DNA from: Rehmannia glutinosa
Taxonomy: Eukaryota; Streptophyta; Magnoliopsida; Lamiales; Orobanchaceae
Reading direction: 5' to 3'
Length of the DNA: 64,000 nt
Assembly (NCBI GenBank): GCA_016081115.2
Contig: JABTTQ020003464.1
Coordinates: 372,001 to 436,000 of the forward strand
Position numbers and translations under genes: made by a program. Shown here one piece after another: positions 38,449 through 50,144 of the stretch. A model generated the notes under the pieces. It had not been told where the DNA came from. It made no database searches and worked only from the letters and a program-made list of their open reading frames with translations. Each line of letters begins with the position of its first letter. Position 1 is the first letter of the stretch.

Positions 38449-38491
38449 TCCGGATAACTCTGGCGGTAGTGCTAACTTATAGGCTACTTCT

Positions 38492-39723
38492 TGTTAGATA
38501 AATGTTTTTATCATGATTTTGATGATTTTGTTCGATTTTGTTCAAATGAGTTTTTAAACCAAAACAATGTCCCTAAATGTTGTCTAAATACTTCCAATCG
38601 TCTTAAAATATTTTTACTATTTTTTGGAGTATTTTTGGAGTTCATTTTCGATAAAAAAATTGGACAACACATTTGTTTCAGCTCGGCCGACCGGCCGCCC
38701 TATAGGGCAACCCGTGCACTGAGTTGAGTTTTGAAATAGAAAATGGGACGAAAAAGAAAAAGGGGGAGGGGAGGTCGACTCTGGGCGGGTACACAGGGAG
38801 TTGCTCTTTTGGTTCGATCTTCTCTGTTTCGTATTTTTATCAACCTCAACCGGTCATAGTCAAGGGCGTCGGTCGCACCCCCTCCGACCGGTCCCCCGTG
38901 TGTGAATATAGCAGAATTCAATTTCAATCTTATCTCTGTGACCGGTCGCACCCTTGTTTATCAACAAACTATCCGTTGCATTTTTTTGAATGACTTTTCC
39001 CTATTTTGTGGGATTGATTTCTAAAGCTATATTGATGATTTTAGATGGTTTCTTTTGCAGCAAATCACTCCCCAAGGAGTAGCCTATGTCTGGAAATGAA
39101 ACCCAAGTCCTCTCCTATAAATAGAGGCTTCATTCAAGCAACAAGACACAACACTCTACACAAGCAAAGAGCAATCAAGCAAACACTTTCATATATCTTG
39201 TTGTATTAGCCTTAGCACTTTCACTTGCACAAATTTGAGGTCTAGGCTTTCAATCCTTGATTACACTTGTACTCATATTGTATCAATCATTATTGAGTTG
39301 TAATCTTGATTTTGGTCATCATTCAACACAAGACATCCTTGTGAGTATTCTTGTGGTAAGAATACACTTGGGTGATCTAGGTGATAGGTGTTTGAAGGTT
39401 GTGGTAATCTTCAAAGGTGTTGTAAGAGGATTGTGGTAATCCTCAAGGTGGTGTAAGAGGATTGTGGTAATCCTCAAGGTGTTGTATTAATTTTTGGTAA
39501 ATTAATAAAATCTTTTTTTTTTTGAAATCCATCCTGGATATACTGGGGTGGTAGTAGATTAGGCCCTATGGGGTTGAACTACTATAAATCGACGTGTGCT
39601 ATTTACTTTCCGCACTTAGCATTTCATCTTTGCTTAAGTTTTTCGAAAAAGAGGGCAAAATCTGAAAAACCGGGATAATCTATTCACCCCCCCTCTAGAT
39701 TATCGTAGCCACTTGGACTAACA
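38492..39723 (+). repeat. 5' LTR of nested Copia element
   Basis: Begins TGTTAG and ends CTAACA, complementary termini as expected for an LTR. It carries a strong TATA box near 39114 and three near-repeats of AGGATTGTGGTAATCCTCAAGG-like sequence at about 39395-39480. Confidence 0.88.
39114..39123 (+). promoter_or_regulatory. TATA box of the nested Copia LTR
   Basis: CTATAAATAG, a near-consensus plant TATA box, followed about 30 bases later by an A/C-rich stretch (CAAGCAACAAGACACAACAC) typical of retrotransposon 5' leaders. Confidence 0.7.
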
Positions 39724-39725
39724 AG

Positions 39726-39738
39726 TGGTATCAAAGCC
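39726..39738 (+). other. Primer-binding site for initiator tRNA-Met
   Basis: TGGTATCAAAGCC, two bases after the LTR end, complementary (one base off the common TGGTATCAGAGC form) to the 3' end of plant initiator tRNA-Met. Confidence 0.88.
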
Positions 39739-39780
39739 AAACTCTTTGGCTAGCTCGTTCCGAGTAAAGAGGAAAGATCC

Positions 39781-42230
39781 ATGGCTACATATGATGCTCA
39801 TCTCACCACCGGCGCCTCCACCAACAAGCCACCACTATTCGACGCCAACAACTATGCATTTTGGAAAGACCGTATGGAGTGCTTTCTACAAGGGTGCGGG
39901 TTCGACATTTGGAATGTGGTCATTGAAGGAGTTGATCAACCAACCAAGAAATCGGAGGATGGCACCTCGACTCCTAAACCTTTCAAGGAGTTCGATGAAA
40001 ACGACAAAAAGGCTTTCTCTCTAAACGGTAAGGCCTTAAATATTTTGCATTGTTCTCTTACGACTCTACCGAGTATAATCGCATAAGAAGCATAAGGTCG
40101 GCACATGAGGTTTGGGAAAAATTGGAGACAATTTATGAAGGGACTAAGAAGGTCAAGCAAGCAAGAAAGACCATGTTTGTTAAAGACTTTGAAAACTTTA
40201 ACATGCATGATGGTGAAAGCATCTCCAAGATGGTGGAAAGGCTTGACAATATTGTCAATCCTCTTGTGGCCCTCGGTAAAGTCATCTCGAAAAAGACAAG
40301 GTGACTAAGGTATTGAATGCTCTTCTCGGCTCATGGTCCGAAAAAGTGACGGCAATCATGGAGGCACAAAATCTTGAGACACTCAAGTTTGACGAGCTTA
40401 TTGGAAACCTCCTCATCTATGAAGTCTATCAAGGAGGAGGAAAAATTCCAAACCATCCATAAATCAATCGGGTATGCAAATTATTCCTAAAGGTCTTGCT
40501 TCTTCTTCTAATAATGCATACTATGATAATGATGATGATGATGATGAGGAGGAGACGGCCGCACTTGTTCGAAAATTTGCAAAATTTGTGAATAAAAATA
40601 AAGCAAGAAAATCAAGAGATAATGCTTGCTTCAAATGCGGAAAACCGGACACTTCATTGCCGATTGCCCAAAAATCGATGAAGATGAACAAAAGAAAAAA
40701 AGCCTTTCACGAAAAAGAAGGCTCTAAATGCGGAGGTTAAAACGTGGGATGAACTACTCGAAACAACCGATGAGGAAGGAGAAAACGAACATGGTCTTAT
40801 GGCCATAGACGATGAAAACAATGAGGTACGCTCTAATTCTTCTACTTCTTCCATAGTTGATGACTTGCAATGTGATTTTGATGAATTGCAAATTGAGTTT
40901 CAAATTATTAAATACAAAAATTTGAAAAAGGAGCATAAGGAGCTTAAAGTTGAAAAAGAAAAATTATTTACCTCTTATGAATCTCTAGACAAAGCTCATG
41001 CTCTTACTCTTACTAGAGTTCACTCTCTTGAAACCGAAAAGGAATCGCTCACAAAAGATATTGAATGTTTGAAAAATGATGTGCATCATTTCAACATAAG
41101 CACGGATAAAGTCACAAAAATTTTAGATGCACAAAGAGGTGAGCATTCCAAATTGGGACTTGGTTATAAGTCATTTCAAAGTGTTTTTAAGAAAAATAAC
41201 CAAGGTCGGACTTTTTACGTGCAATAGTTCTAATACTCCTACTTGTTTTTATTGTGGCAAAGTTGGACATTATGCTAATAATTGCAAATTGAGAAATAGC
41301 TCTAGACATGTTTGGAGACCCAAAGGTCTCAAGACTAACCCCATGGACCCCAAAATTATAGGGTACCTAAAAGAAATTCTTTTATAGGTAATAGGGGCTA
41401 TAACAACAATGGAAGATTCAAAATGGCTCGTGGACAGCGGATGTTCACGCCATATGACCGGGAGGAGAGAACTTTTTACCAACATCAAGCTCCAAGAAAA
41501 GGGTATGGTCATGTTCAGCAATGGCAAAGGAAATATTCTTGGAAATGGAGAAATTGGTAACTCTTCTTTCTCTCTTAGTAATGTTCTTTTAGTAGAAGGG
41601 CTTAAGTTTAATTTGATAAGTGTTAGCCAACTTTGTGATTCAAATTATGATGTTTCCTTCAATAAAGAAAAATGCCTTATACTTAAAAATGGAGAAATTA
41701 TTTGTGAAGCAAATAGAAAAGGTAATCTTTACAAAATTTGTACAAGTGATTTGGTTAGTCAAAATGTTTCTTGTTTAGTCGCCAATAATGATTTAACTAG
41801 TTTATGGCATAGGCGACTTGGACATGTTGGATACAAGAATTTGAAAAATATTTACAAAAACCAACATGTGAAAGGACTACCCAAATTGAATTTTGAAAAT
41901 CTTGGCTTATGTGACACTTGTCAAAAGAACAAATTAATTAAAAGTAGTTTTAAGCCCAAAAATGAAATTTTCACAACCAAACCCCTACAATTGCTTCACC
42001 TTGATTTGTATGGGGATATTGGTACGGCAAGTCTTAGTGGAAAACATTACACTTTCGTTATTGTCGATGATTTTTCTAGATATACTTGGGCTCTTTTTCT
42101 TACCAATAAAAGCGATGACGTTAATGAGTTTGTTAAGTTGTGTAGACTTATTGAGAATGAAAAGGAAGACACTATTAAGTCTATCCGAAAGCGATCGAGG
42201 TGGAGAATTTGAGCATTCACTATTCTCGCT
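39781..42230 (+). pseudogene. Copia gag-protease-integrase, truncated
   Basis: Gag starts at ATG 39781 (MATYDAHLTTGASTNKPPLF) with the conserved NNYAFWKDRMECFL block and continues in other frames (WEKLETIYEGT, about 40110-40140). A first zinc knuckle (CFKCGK, about 40627) is broken by a one-base shift; a second (CFYCGKVGHYANNC, about 41247-41285) is intact. Protease has WLVDSGCSRHMTG (about 41424-41462). The GAG-pre-integrase motif LWHRRLGHVGYKNL follows at about 41800, then the integrase start with HLDLYGDIGT and VDDFSRYTW; another one-base slip occurs at about 42187 just before the DRGGEF motif. The frame then runs into unrelated DNA. Not functional. Confidence 0.88.
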
Positions 42231-43211
42231 CCTCGGGGTAAGTTGGACTATCATTGCTTCTATTCTTCGCTTTGTGGTATTTGGTGGGACAATGACGTCG
42301 ATTTTTAACTTCGTAAAATCCTTGATAAGCTGTTCTTGGCGCGTCAACATGCAATTCAAACCTTCATGATTCTTTCTGCTCAATGTGTCGGCCACTATGT
42401 TTGCTTTTCCAGGGTGATACAAAATTGTACAATCGTAATCCTTGACCAACTCCAACCATCTTCTTTGTCTCATGTTCAATTCCCCTCGCTCAAAGAAGTA
42501 CTTCAAGCTCTTATGATCGGTATATACTTCGCATTTTGCTCCATATAGATAATGTTGCCAAATCTTCAAGGCGTGTACTACCGCTGCTAACTCTAAGTCA
42601 TGAGTCGGGTAATTTTGCTCATGAGGCTTCAGTTGTCTGGAGGCATAGGCAACCACTTTATTGTGTTGCATTAGAACACATCCTAATCCTTGCTTAGACG
42701 CATCACTGTAGATGAAGAACCCTTCTGATCCGTCTGGTATTATCAAAACAAGAGCAGTGATTAACCTCTCCTTTAATTCTTGGAAGCTTTTCTCACATTT
42801 TTCGGACCATTGAAACTTCACACCTTTACGAGTTAGTTGTGTCAAAGGTAATGCGATCATCGAGAATCCCTCGATAAATCTCCTATAATAACCCGCCAAA
42901 CCAAGAAAACTTCGTACTTCATTCACATTAGTTGGCGTCTTCCAATTCCTTACAGCTTCTACCTTGACTGGGTCGACCTCAATCCCTCGAGCTGAGACGA
43001 TGTGTCCAAGAAACACCACTTGTTCCATCCAAAATTCACACTTCTTGAATTTAGCATATAGTCGTTCTTTACGTAATGTCTCCAACACAATCCTCAAATG
43101 CTCCTCATGCTGCTTCTTGGTTCGTGAATATATCAAGATATCATCTATGAACACGATTACAAAGTTGTCCAAGTAAGGATGAAATACTTTGTTCATTAAA
43201 TCCATAAACAC
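42231..43211 (-). pseudogene. Gypsy reverse transcriptase C-terminus and RNase H
   Basis: A long minus-strand frame. From its N-terminus it has the RT active site FVIVFIDDILIYS, then FLGHIVSARGIEVDP, the connection region, and RNase H with YSDASKQGLGCVLMQ, ELAAVVHALKIWQHYLYG, YTDHKSLKY and the end motif ADTLSRK. The last part (left of 42231) is antisense Copia sequence read through by chance. The RT N-terminal half is on a separate frame to the right. Confidence 0.92.
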
Positions 43212-43372
43212 GGCGGTGCATTGCTAAGTCCAAAACATCACCACAAATTCATAGTGACCATACCAGGGTTACGCGCGGTTTTGGGTATGTCATTTTCCTT
43301 AACTTTTACTTGATGATATCCAGACCTTAAGTCAATTTTTGAAAACACACTTGCACCTTTCAACTGGTCAAA

Positions 43373-44190
43373 CTAATCTTCAATCCTCGGCAATGGGTAC
43401 TTGTTCTTGATTGTAAGCTTGTTTAGTTCTCGGTAATCTATACACATCCTGAATGACCCATCCTTCTTCTTTACAAATAACACTGGTGCGCCCCATGGAG
43501 ATACACTAGGTCGAATAAACTTCTTATCCAACAACTCTTGTAGTTGCACTTTTAGTTCTTGCAATTCTTTCGGTGCCATTCTATATGGTGCTTTTGATAC
43601 TGGACCTGCTCCTGGCACTAGGTCTATTACAAATTCCACTTGTCTATCTGGTGGAATGCCAGGTAAATCTTCAGGAAAAACATCTTTGTATTCTCGTACA
43701 ATTGGCACTTCATCAATTGTCACTTCTCTCAAATCAGTGCTCATTACATTTACCAAGTATGCCTCACATTTATCCTTTCTCAATGCTTTCATGGCTTTCA
43801 TAGCTAATATTACTTGGGGTATAGATCTCACTTTTGTCCCATGAAAAATGAATTCGTTTCCATCATAACTTGGGAATTCCACTTTCGCTCGTGGCATCTA
43901 ATTATTGCACGATTCGCACTAAGCCAATCCATTCCCAAAATCACATCAAAATCCGTCATATTTATCACATGTAAATCGACAAATAGATTCCTATCTTCAA
44001 TTCCTATTTCCACTTCCCGACACACTTGGTCATTATTGATCGTTTGTCCGGATGGTATCCTAACTTCCAATACATCATCTATTGTGACACTATCACATCC
44101 CAACTTCCTAAATAACTTAGTATAAATAAAGGAATCGTAGCCCGAGGTATCAAATAAAACGAGAGCGGGTAGCTTAGATATAGTCAACAT
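43373..44190 (-). pseudogene. Gypsy aspartic protease and RT N-terminus
   Basis: Two overlapping minus frames. The protease (43828-44190) has LVLFDTSGYDSFI, with DTSG in place of the more common DSGA/DTGA, and ends in VILGMDWLSANRA. RT (43373-43897) has YKDVFPEDLPGIPPDRQVEF, YRMAPKEL, FIRPSVSPWGAPVLFVKKKD and CIDYRELNKLTIKNKYPLPR. A frameshift separates them. Confidence 0.9.
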
Positions 44191-44517
44191 ACTGTCATAG
44201 TGCCTGGGTCCTTGGCTACATCCTCTTGAGTCATAGTGAAGACTCGTGCTTTTTCAAATTTTTTGTTTTCCTTTATTATCTTCTCTTGGATTCTTTGCTT
44301 CTCGGACAATTTTGGATAGTGTGACCTGGTTTTTCTTACAAGCGGTAACAAATTCCTTTTCCATATAGACATTCACCCCGTGATTCTTCCCACACCGGGC
44401 ATCGAGGTTTATCCTCTTGGGTACTTGTTCCAGTATATTCACCAGTTCTTGCTTGCTTGTTCTGTGGGCCGATATTAGCTTTTCCACGATTAGTATTGTC
44501 CCATTTTCTTTTCTCAA

Positions 44518-45297
44518 TTACGATTTGAGCCTTTCTGTTTGCCAAAATCTAAATTCGGTCGGGATGCAATCTCCAAAGCCCTTTTCAACGATTAATGTCG
44601 TGATACGTGGTAGTCTTCGTTCGCTAAGATATCTGCGATCTCGACGTAACCCTTGTTCAAAGCATCTAGCCTTATCATATTGAGTTCTCACCAAACTAGT
44701 AGCGTACCAAGATAACTGGTTAAACTTTCTCTCATACTCAATGACTGTCATTGATCCTTGTTTCAAGTGTATGAATTCCCATCTTTTCTTTTCACGGTAA
44801 GATAATGGCAAGTTGTTTTGCATAACCACATCCTTAAATTCTTGCCAAGTCAGATCCCCAATGTGTTGTTGAGTGCGAGTCCTACAATACGATTCCCACC
44901 AATGGTCGGCATCTTCAGTCATCTGAAAGATTGCACAAGACACCTTCTGAGCATCAGTGCAGACAATGTGAGTGAATATACGCTCTAAAGCATGAAGCCA
45001 CTCCTCGGCAATTGCAGGTTCTTCTCTTCCATTAAAAACAGGTGGGTTGAATCGACGAAATTGCTCTACCACTAGAGTTAAAGTATCACGTGGATTTGGG
45101 GGTTGTGGTTGTTGATTTTGAGCAGTGGTGAAATGGTGTGCCAACCCACGCAACACAGTAATCAGATCTTCGCCAGGATTAGCCATCTCTGGAGCATGTG
45201 GGGTAGATGGAGCCTCAGCTGGTGGTTGCTCTTGATTACGACGACCATGTCGGGCCATTCTAAAATTCCAACAACTAAATATATCTAGAATCAACAA
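44518..45297 (-). pseudogene. Gypsy gag
   Basis: A minus frame with the capsid-like region (EEWLHALERIFTHI, DADHWWESY, WQEFKDVVM, SMTVIEYERKFNQLSWYA). The likely start is the internal ATG of MARHGRRNQEQPPAE, since the 13 residues before it look like leader. The zinc knuckle expected downstream (44184-44517) is degenerate. Confidence 0.85.
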
Positions 45298-45867
45298 CCA
45301 TAAACTAAAATAATACTAATCATTGTTCTGAATAATCAGAAACTTACATCGAACTATTTAAGGCACACAAGTAGATGTACACAATAACAGTATGCCTAAA
45401 AAGTCCAATCCAACCCAAAGTTCAAATGATCAAGCCTATGAGCTAGTTCTCTAGTATCATGTATGAAGTGTAGTGACTTGGTAAAAATCATGAAGTGCAT
45501 GACAATATAAAAATTCATTTCATGAAATAAGCTTTCATGTAATATGCACTTGGCATAAATCATATTCTGAACAGTAATTTGCGAAAAATGGTAATCATTT
45601 TGAAACTGTTCATATGACATGGCATTCATATCATGTGTAATATGGGAGGCACGACTCCAACATAGCATTGATCTTGTAACATGTCTTGTATTCATGAATC
45701 ATGTAAATTGTTATGAGGAAATCATGCGTATGTCTTTAGGCTTAGCATTTCACTTCAACTTGGGGCATGAAGTTTTCAAAAACAATTGTCCCTAAAATCA
45801 AACTTCAACTCAAGAATCAACTCGACACCTATAAAATCATTTTACTGAGTATAATCCGAAAAACTTG

Positions 45868-45878
45868 CTCGATACCAC
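45868..45878 (-). other. Gypsy primer-binding site
   Basis: On the minus strand TGGTATCGAGC, close to the initiator tRNA-Met-complementary consensus, a few bases from the LTR border. Confidence 0.7.
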
Positions 45879-45882
45879 CTCT

Positions 45883-46666
45883 GCAGCGCCTGTGATTTTG
45901 AAAAATTTAGTTTTGGGCTTAAGGAACGCTATATTAGAGTGTACCTAACTTTAAATAACCTTTGATATGGATGAGCATTTCAAATAATCAACGTCGTAAC
46001 CACGCTCACATGCGGGTTAGCCCAATTCACAAAATACAACGGAAGCATTATATAAGTAGATGAGTCACAAACTCATCTCAACGATAAATAAAAGAAAGCT
46101 TATTTACAGGACTTTAGTTTATCAGTTTAAAGTTTAAGAAAGAGGGGAATAGGAACTTTAGGACTCCAAAAGTATTTCATCATGCCCAAGTTTTCGTGTC
46201 GTGCCTCGTCAATTTTGGACAGGTGGATCACGGAATCGGCGGTCAAAGATGATTGTCGGTGAGTTCGCGAGACGATTTTGAGAGATGTCTGGCGATCTAG
46301 AGCTCCGATCCGAGATTGGAAGGTGGCGTTAGAAACCTAATTGAATGGGATTTCTAACGGTATAAGGTTTGTAAAAATTCAACGTAGGATCTCTGTAGAT
46401 CTTGAGTCAAAGGTTTTGAAATTTTATCTTTCTGGCGATTTGCGTGACGGAAACCAAATCGAAATTCGACTTTGGATTTGGAACGAGGGCAATGAAAGGA
46501 TTCATATAACATATGGTTTGTTAATTTTCGACCGATGGCGATGGCCGGTGGCGGCGTGGTGGTGGTGGCGACAGGAAGCTGCCTTAGGAAGTCGAGTGAG
46601 GGAGAGAGAAAGGATTCTTACCTATTAAGGAAGGTTTCCAGTTTTAGTATTATCCAAATAGTGAAA

Positions 46667-46700
<34 letters not shown>

Positions 46701-46980
46701 AGTATTAAATGGGTTTTAAAATGGGATTGGTGATTTGGGCCACAAATGAATTGAAAGAATAATTAATTGCATCGTGATTGGACTTGAAATAATTCGGTTT
46801 TGAATTGAAAATAATAGAAAATCCCATGATTAAATTTATAATTTTTCTACTCGAATTATATAATTTAAATAATACTCTTAATTAGCTATAAATCCCAATA
46901 AATTACTAATCTAATTCCTTAAAAATTGCGAAAAATTTACCCTAAATTTTGAGATTCAAACTCTAATACCGGGTATTACA
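45883..46980 (-). repeat. 5' LTR of Gypsy element, short form
   Basis: Starts TGCAGCGCC and ends CGGGTATTACA. At 46207 the match jumps from the counterpart of about 36067 to the counterpart of about 37389 in the other LTR, so 1.3 kb is absent here. It contains a TA microsatellite at about 46672-46700. Confidence 0.88.
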
Positions 46981-46985
46981 AAGAA

Positions 46986-48906
46986 TCTCTCTGAGTGTTG
47001 TCATGTCCCTCTTTATGCACATATATCATATACTGATATACAACAAGATCCCATTTGTCTATTTTTTTTTTCTACAGTATTTTTATGTTTCAGAAGGAAC
47101 GGATTGACAAACCAAAGAATTATATACTCTGTAAATAAAATATAGTCTTTTCACATTTTACACCAATTCTCGTTGTTATTGTATATTTGTATTTTAGCTG
47201 TTGATATTGAATATTACTAGTAACATTAGAATTAACACCTCATTAAAGAATATATTGCAAGAATAATCCCGCGTTATTTTTTCTATCATTTATTTAACAG
47301 ACATAAATGATAATAATAAATTAATAAATAATGTACATAATATATTTATCAAATTTAATTTTTAAAAATTAATAATTAAATTTTATTATAAACTTAAATA
47401 ATTTATCAAATTTTTGTTGCTCTAGTTTTGCATTAAAGCTCGCCCTAATTTCTTTGAAAAGCCCAACTACCAAAAGAAAGTCATATTACTATATAGCCCA
47501 ACTTTATTACTTTGCACTCAACATAAAGGCCCAAAGTACTAAAGGAATTTCGGCCTTTTTGCATTTGGGAATAGATATTACCATTCTACCAGGGAATAGT
47601 TATTTAGTACAACCCAAAAACTAGTGCGAGGTGGTGAGAGTTTGTGAGACCATGAGATCGTAATATTTTTAATGTAAAAAGTGATATTTGTCAAAATATA
47701 TTTAAAATGATACTTTATAATTAAATAAAGTCATACGAGTACGACTTAAATACACAACTAGGTAAATATTAATCAAGTATAATCATCAATCACATTTGAC
47801 GAGTCCTTGGACAAAATATTATCTTAATTTTTTCCCATATAATATATAGAACAATAAATAGTTAAATATTATTACTTTAAATTACACAATTTATGGATTT
47901 TTGTTACTTTAAATAGCATAATTTATAAAAGAATGTATGTGAGTTTAAATAACACACACAAAAATATTGTTACTTTAAATAATACAATTATATAATTTTC
48001 AGTCACTTATAAAAATAAAATAAAAAAGAAAAAGAAAATAATTCACGGGCCACACCCAACCCGTTTTTGTCCAGGGGCTATATGGCGAGGGCAAAAAAGG
48101 CCCGATTTTAAACGGGCCAAAATTTACAAGCCCTAACACTTTTTTTTCTAGGGTTAAACGGGTCAGCTTGTTTAACATCTCTACATTCTGGCCGATTTAA
48201 CATCTCCACATTTTTCTAATGGAAGCATTATTTCTTTTCCTCAAAAGTATTATTTGTCTAAAAAGTATTATTTATTTTTCAAAAAACAATATTCGCTAAT
48301 TTTGGCGGACCAGATCGGGTGGCTATTCTTTTTACTAGCAAAATTTTTGTTTGGCCCGATCCAATCAATATCACATGCATAGATTCGTAAAGAGTTTCAC
48401 AAAAAACCGCTCTAAAATCTAATCTAATATTTGAATATCACTGTACTTTCATATGTGGTCTATTCATTGTATAATTTATAACTTGTCATGTATAACAAAT
48501 AAAATCTAAAAAAACTAGAGTTGTTTCATTCAAAGTGGTGCTTATTAAACAATTTGTTGGGACGAAAGACAAATAAAACTCTTTTTCTCGACTCAAGATA
48601 GATCATTAACATATCATTTCCACTCGATTTGTTAATATAACAAACCAAATCGAACATATTTTTCGTTCACAATATATAAACTCTACTCGAATTCGACTCG
48701 ATTAATCAAAAAATTATAAAATTTAGAAAAAAAATCAATATACTCCGAGACTCGATTTGTGTTGGGCTTGAGTGAAATTCATTCAAACTCCATCCCAATT
48801 AATAATCAAACTAAATTTACACACAATTTTAAATTCGACAAAAATTAAAATAAATACTTTGGTCTTAACCCATGATCATTCCTCTTTCTTTGTCCAAATT
48901 GAATTT
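46986..48906. other. AT-rich intergenic DNA
   Basis: No gene is recognised. A possible relic of a last exon (TTTCAG followed by a 14-codon frame and TAA, about 47092-47137) is too short to assign. GGGCC-rich repeat strings occur at about 48045-48180. Confidence 0.4.
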
Positions 48907-48915
48907 TATTATTAA
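48907..48915. repeat. Left target duplication of the MULE
   Basis: TATTATTAA, repeated exactly at 52669-52677. Confidence 0.9.
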
Positions 48916-49080
48916 GGGATAATTTCACTTTTCATACCCTAAGTTTACTGCCATTTCGATTTTGCTACCCATTGTTTCTACTTAATCAATATTGATACCC
49001 AAAGTTGGCGGCGTTAATTAAAATCCATACAAAACATTAAATGGACGTCCAAAACAAGCGGATTACCCACATGTAGAAAG
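48916..49080 (+). repeat. Left terminal inverted repeat of MULE
   Basis: Matches the reverse complement of 52500-52668 across shared strings such as ACTTAATCAATATTGATA, AATCCATACAAAAC and GGATTACCCAC, with scattered differences. Confidence 0.88.
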
Positions 49081-49177
49081 GTAAGAAAGTGTCAAATTAA
49101 GTCAAAATTCCTCATTTTTCATTTGACCTAATGAATGTTGCTTTCAGCCTTAAAAATTCAACTCCAAACTCGACAAA

Positions 49178-49666
49178 ATGAAGAAATCTAGCCCAAGCTC
49201 ACCAAATAGTTGGAATTCAAGAAAAAATGTAGCCCGGATGGAAGACGTTTACTGTCATTGTGGAAGTAAGGTAGTGTTGAAGACTTCTTGGGCCAAAAAT
49301 AACTCGGGTCGAAGATTTTGGACATGCCCAAATTATGAGGTAAATTTTTGATTGATTTGGATATATGTATTAATCAACCAGTGAATTTTGTGATTTTTTT
49401 TTTTTTTTTTTTTTTTACAGAAAGGTGAAAATTGTGGATTTTTTGAATGGTTGGATGATGAAGGATGCTCAAGGGCCAAGCAAGTTATCCCTGAATTGTT
49501 GGCTAAATTAAACAAACGAGAGGATGAAATGACTCAAATGCGTATCAAAGAGAGTAAATTGGAAGTCGATTTGGTGATGGCAAGTAGCGGACTTGAAGTT
49601 ATGAAGCAAGAAGTGAATGAGTTGAAGAATGAAGTGAATGAGTTGAAGAATGAAGTTAATGAATGA
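49178..49666 (+). CDS. GRF-type zinc-finger protein inside MULE
   Basis: Exons 49178-49339 and 49421-49666 with a GT-AG intron; 135 residues. Residues about 25-65 form a GRF zinc finger: YCHCG, then GRRFWTCPNYE across the splice, then CGFFEW, giving the CxC..GRxFWxC..CGFFxW pattern. The C-terminal half is a charged coiled coil with a repeated NELKNEV heptad-like unit. GRF fingers bind single-stranded nucleic acid in some proteins; short plant GRF proteins with a coiled coil are common near transposons, with unknown role. The gene is intact although the transposase beside it is broken. It lies just inside the left TIR, so the TIR could supply its promoter. The intron acceptor follows a long T run. 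Start chosen as the first ATG in frame ahead of the finger. Confidence 0.82.
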
Positions 49667-50144
49667 AGAAGAAGAATAGGAAATATAGATGTGTGTTGAA
49701 TGTATTTGCTTTTGGACTTGTATTTATGTTGTGTTTGATTGTTGTAAATGGTTCAAGACCTTTTGGACATGAATGAATGAAGTGAATTATCTCCCGCTAT
49801 GATATATGCTCAATCGACAATTGTTAACCAAATGTAATGACTAATCATATCCAATTGACAAAAGTTATATTAGAAAGCAACACATAAATCACTAGAAATT
49901 AGGATTACAACCATATTCAAGTTTACAAATACAATCCAACACAAATACAAATCACAAGAAGGATTACAACCACATCCAAGTTCAAAGATACAAATCAACA
50001 CAAATACAAATAACTCCAAGTTCGAAATATAAATACAATCATTTGGTACCAATAGACCGTAACACAAACACGACATAAATCCACTCATTTAAGGTTTATT
50101 TAAGATTTTTTTGTATCCTAGGACATATCAAACAGTCCCACTTC

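Larger units (their letters stand above)
38492..42230 (+). mobile_element. Copia retrotransposon 5' half, nested in Gypsy
   Basis: LTR from TGTTAGATAA (38492) to GGACTAACA (39723), then a primer-binding site, gag, protease and the start of integrase. The sequence switches abruptly near 42230 to antisense Gypsy DNA. The insertion is exactly inside the Gypsy integrase C-terminal coding sequence. RT, RNase H and the 3' LTR are missing. Confidence 0.9.
35739..46980 (-). mobile_element. Ty3/Gypsy LTR retrotransposon, interrupted by Copia
   Basis: Minus-strand element. Its LTRs (35739-38141 and 45883-46980) end in TGTAGCGCC-like and GGTATTACA strings. Next to the right LTR, GCTCGATACCA (45868-45878) reads on the minus strand as TGGTATCGAGC, an initiator-Met-type primer-binding site. 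Next to the left LTR, CCCTCCCCTCTAC (38142-38154) is the complement of a polypurine tract. Gag, protease, RT, RNase H and the C-terminal FHVSMLRKY region are present in Gypsy order; integrase is missing because of the nested Copia and a deletion. Flanks AGGAA (35734-35738) and AAGAA (46981-46985) could be a target duplication with one change. Confidence 0.92.

Noticed and set aside
41985..42230. C-terminal extension of the Gypsy RNase H frame
   Set aside because: This part is the antisense strand of the Copia integrase and is read through by chance.
47092..47137. Last-exon-like stretch after TTTCAG
   Set aside because: Only 14 codons and no upstream exon or family match; cannot be supported.
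49870..50088. Cys-rich minus frame in the MULE
   Set aside because: Not contiguous with the transposase; built on a short tandem repeat (TACAACCA-like), so probably chance.
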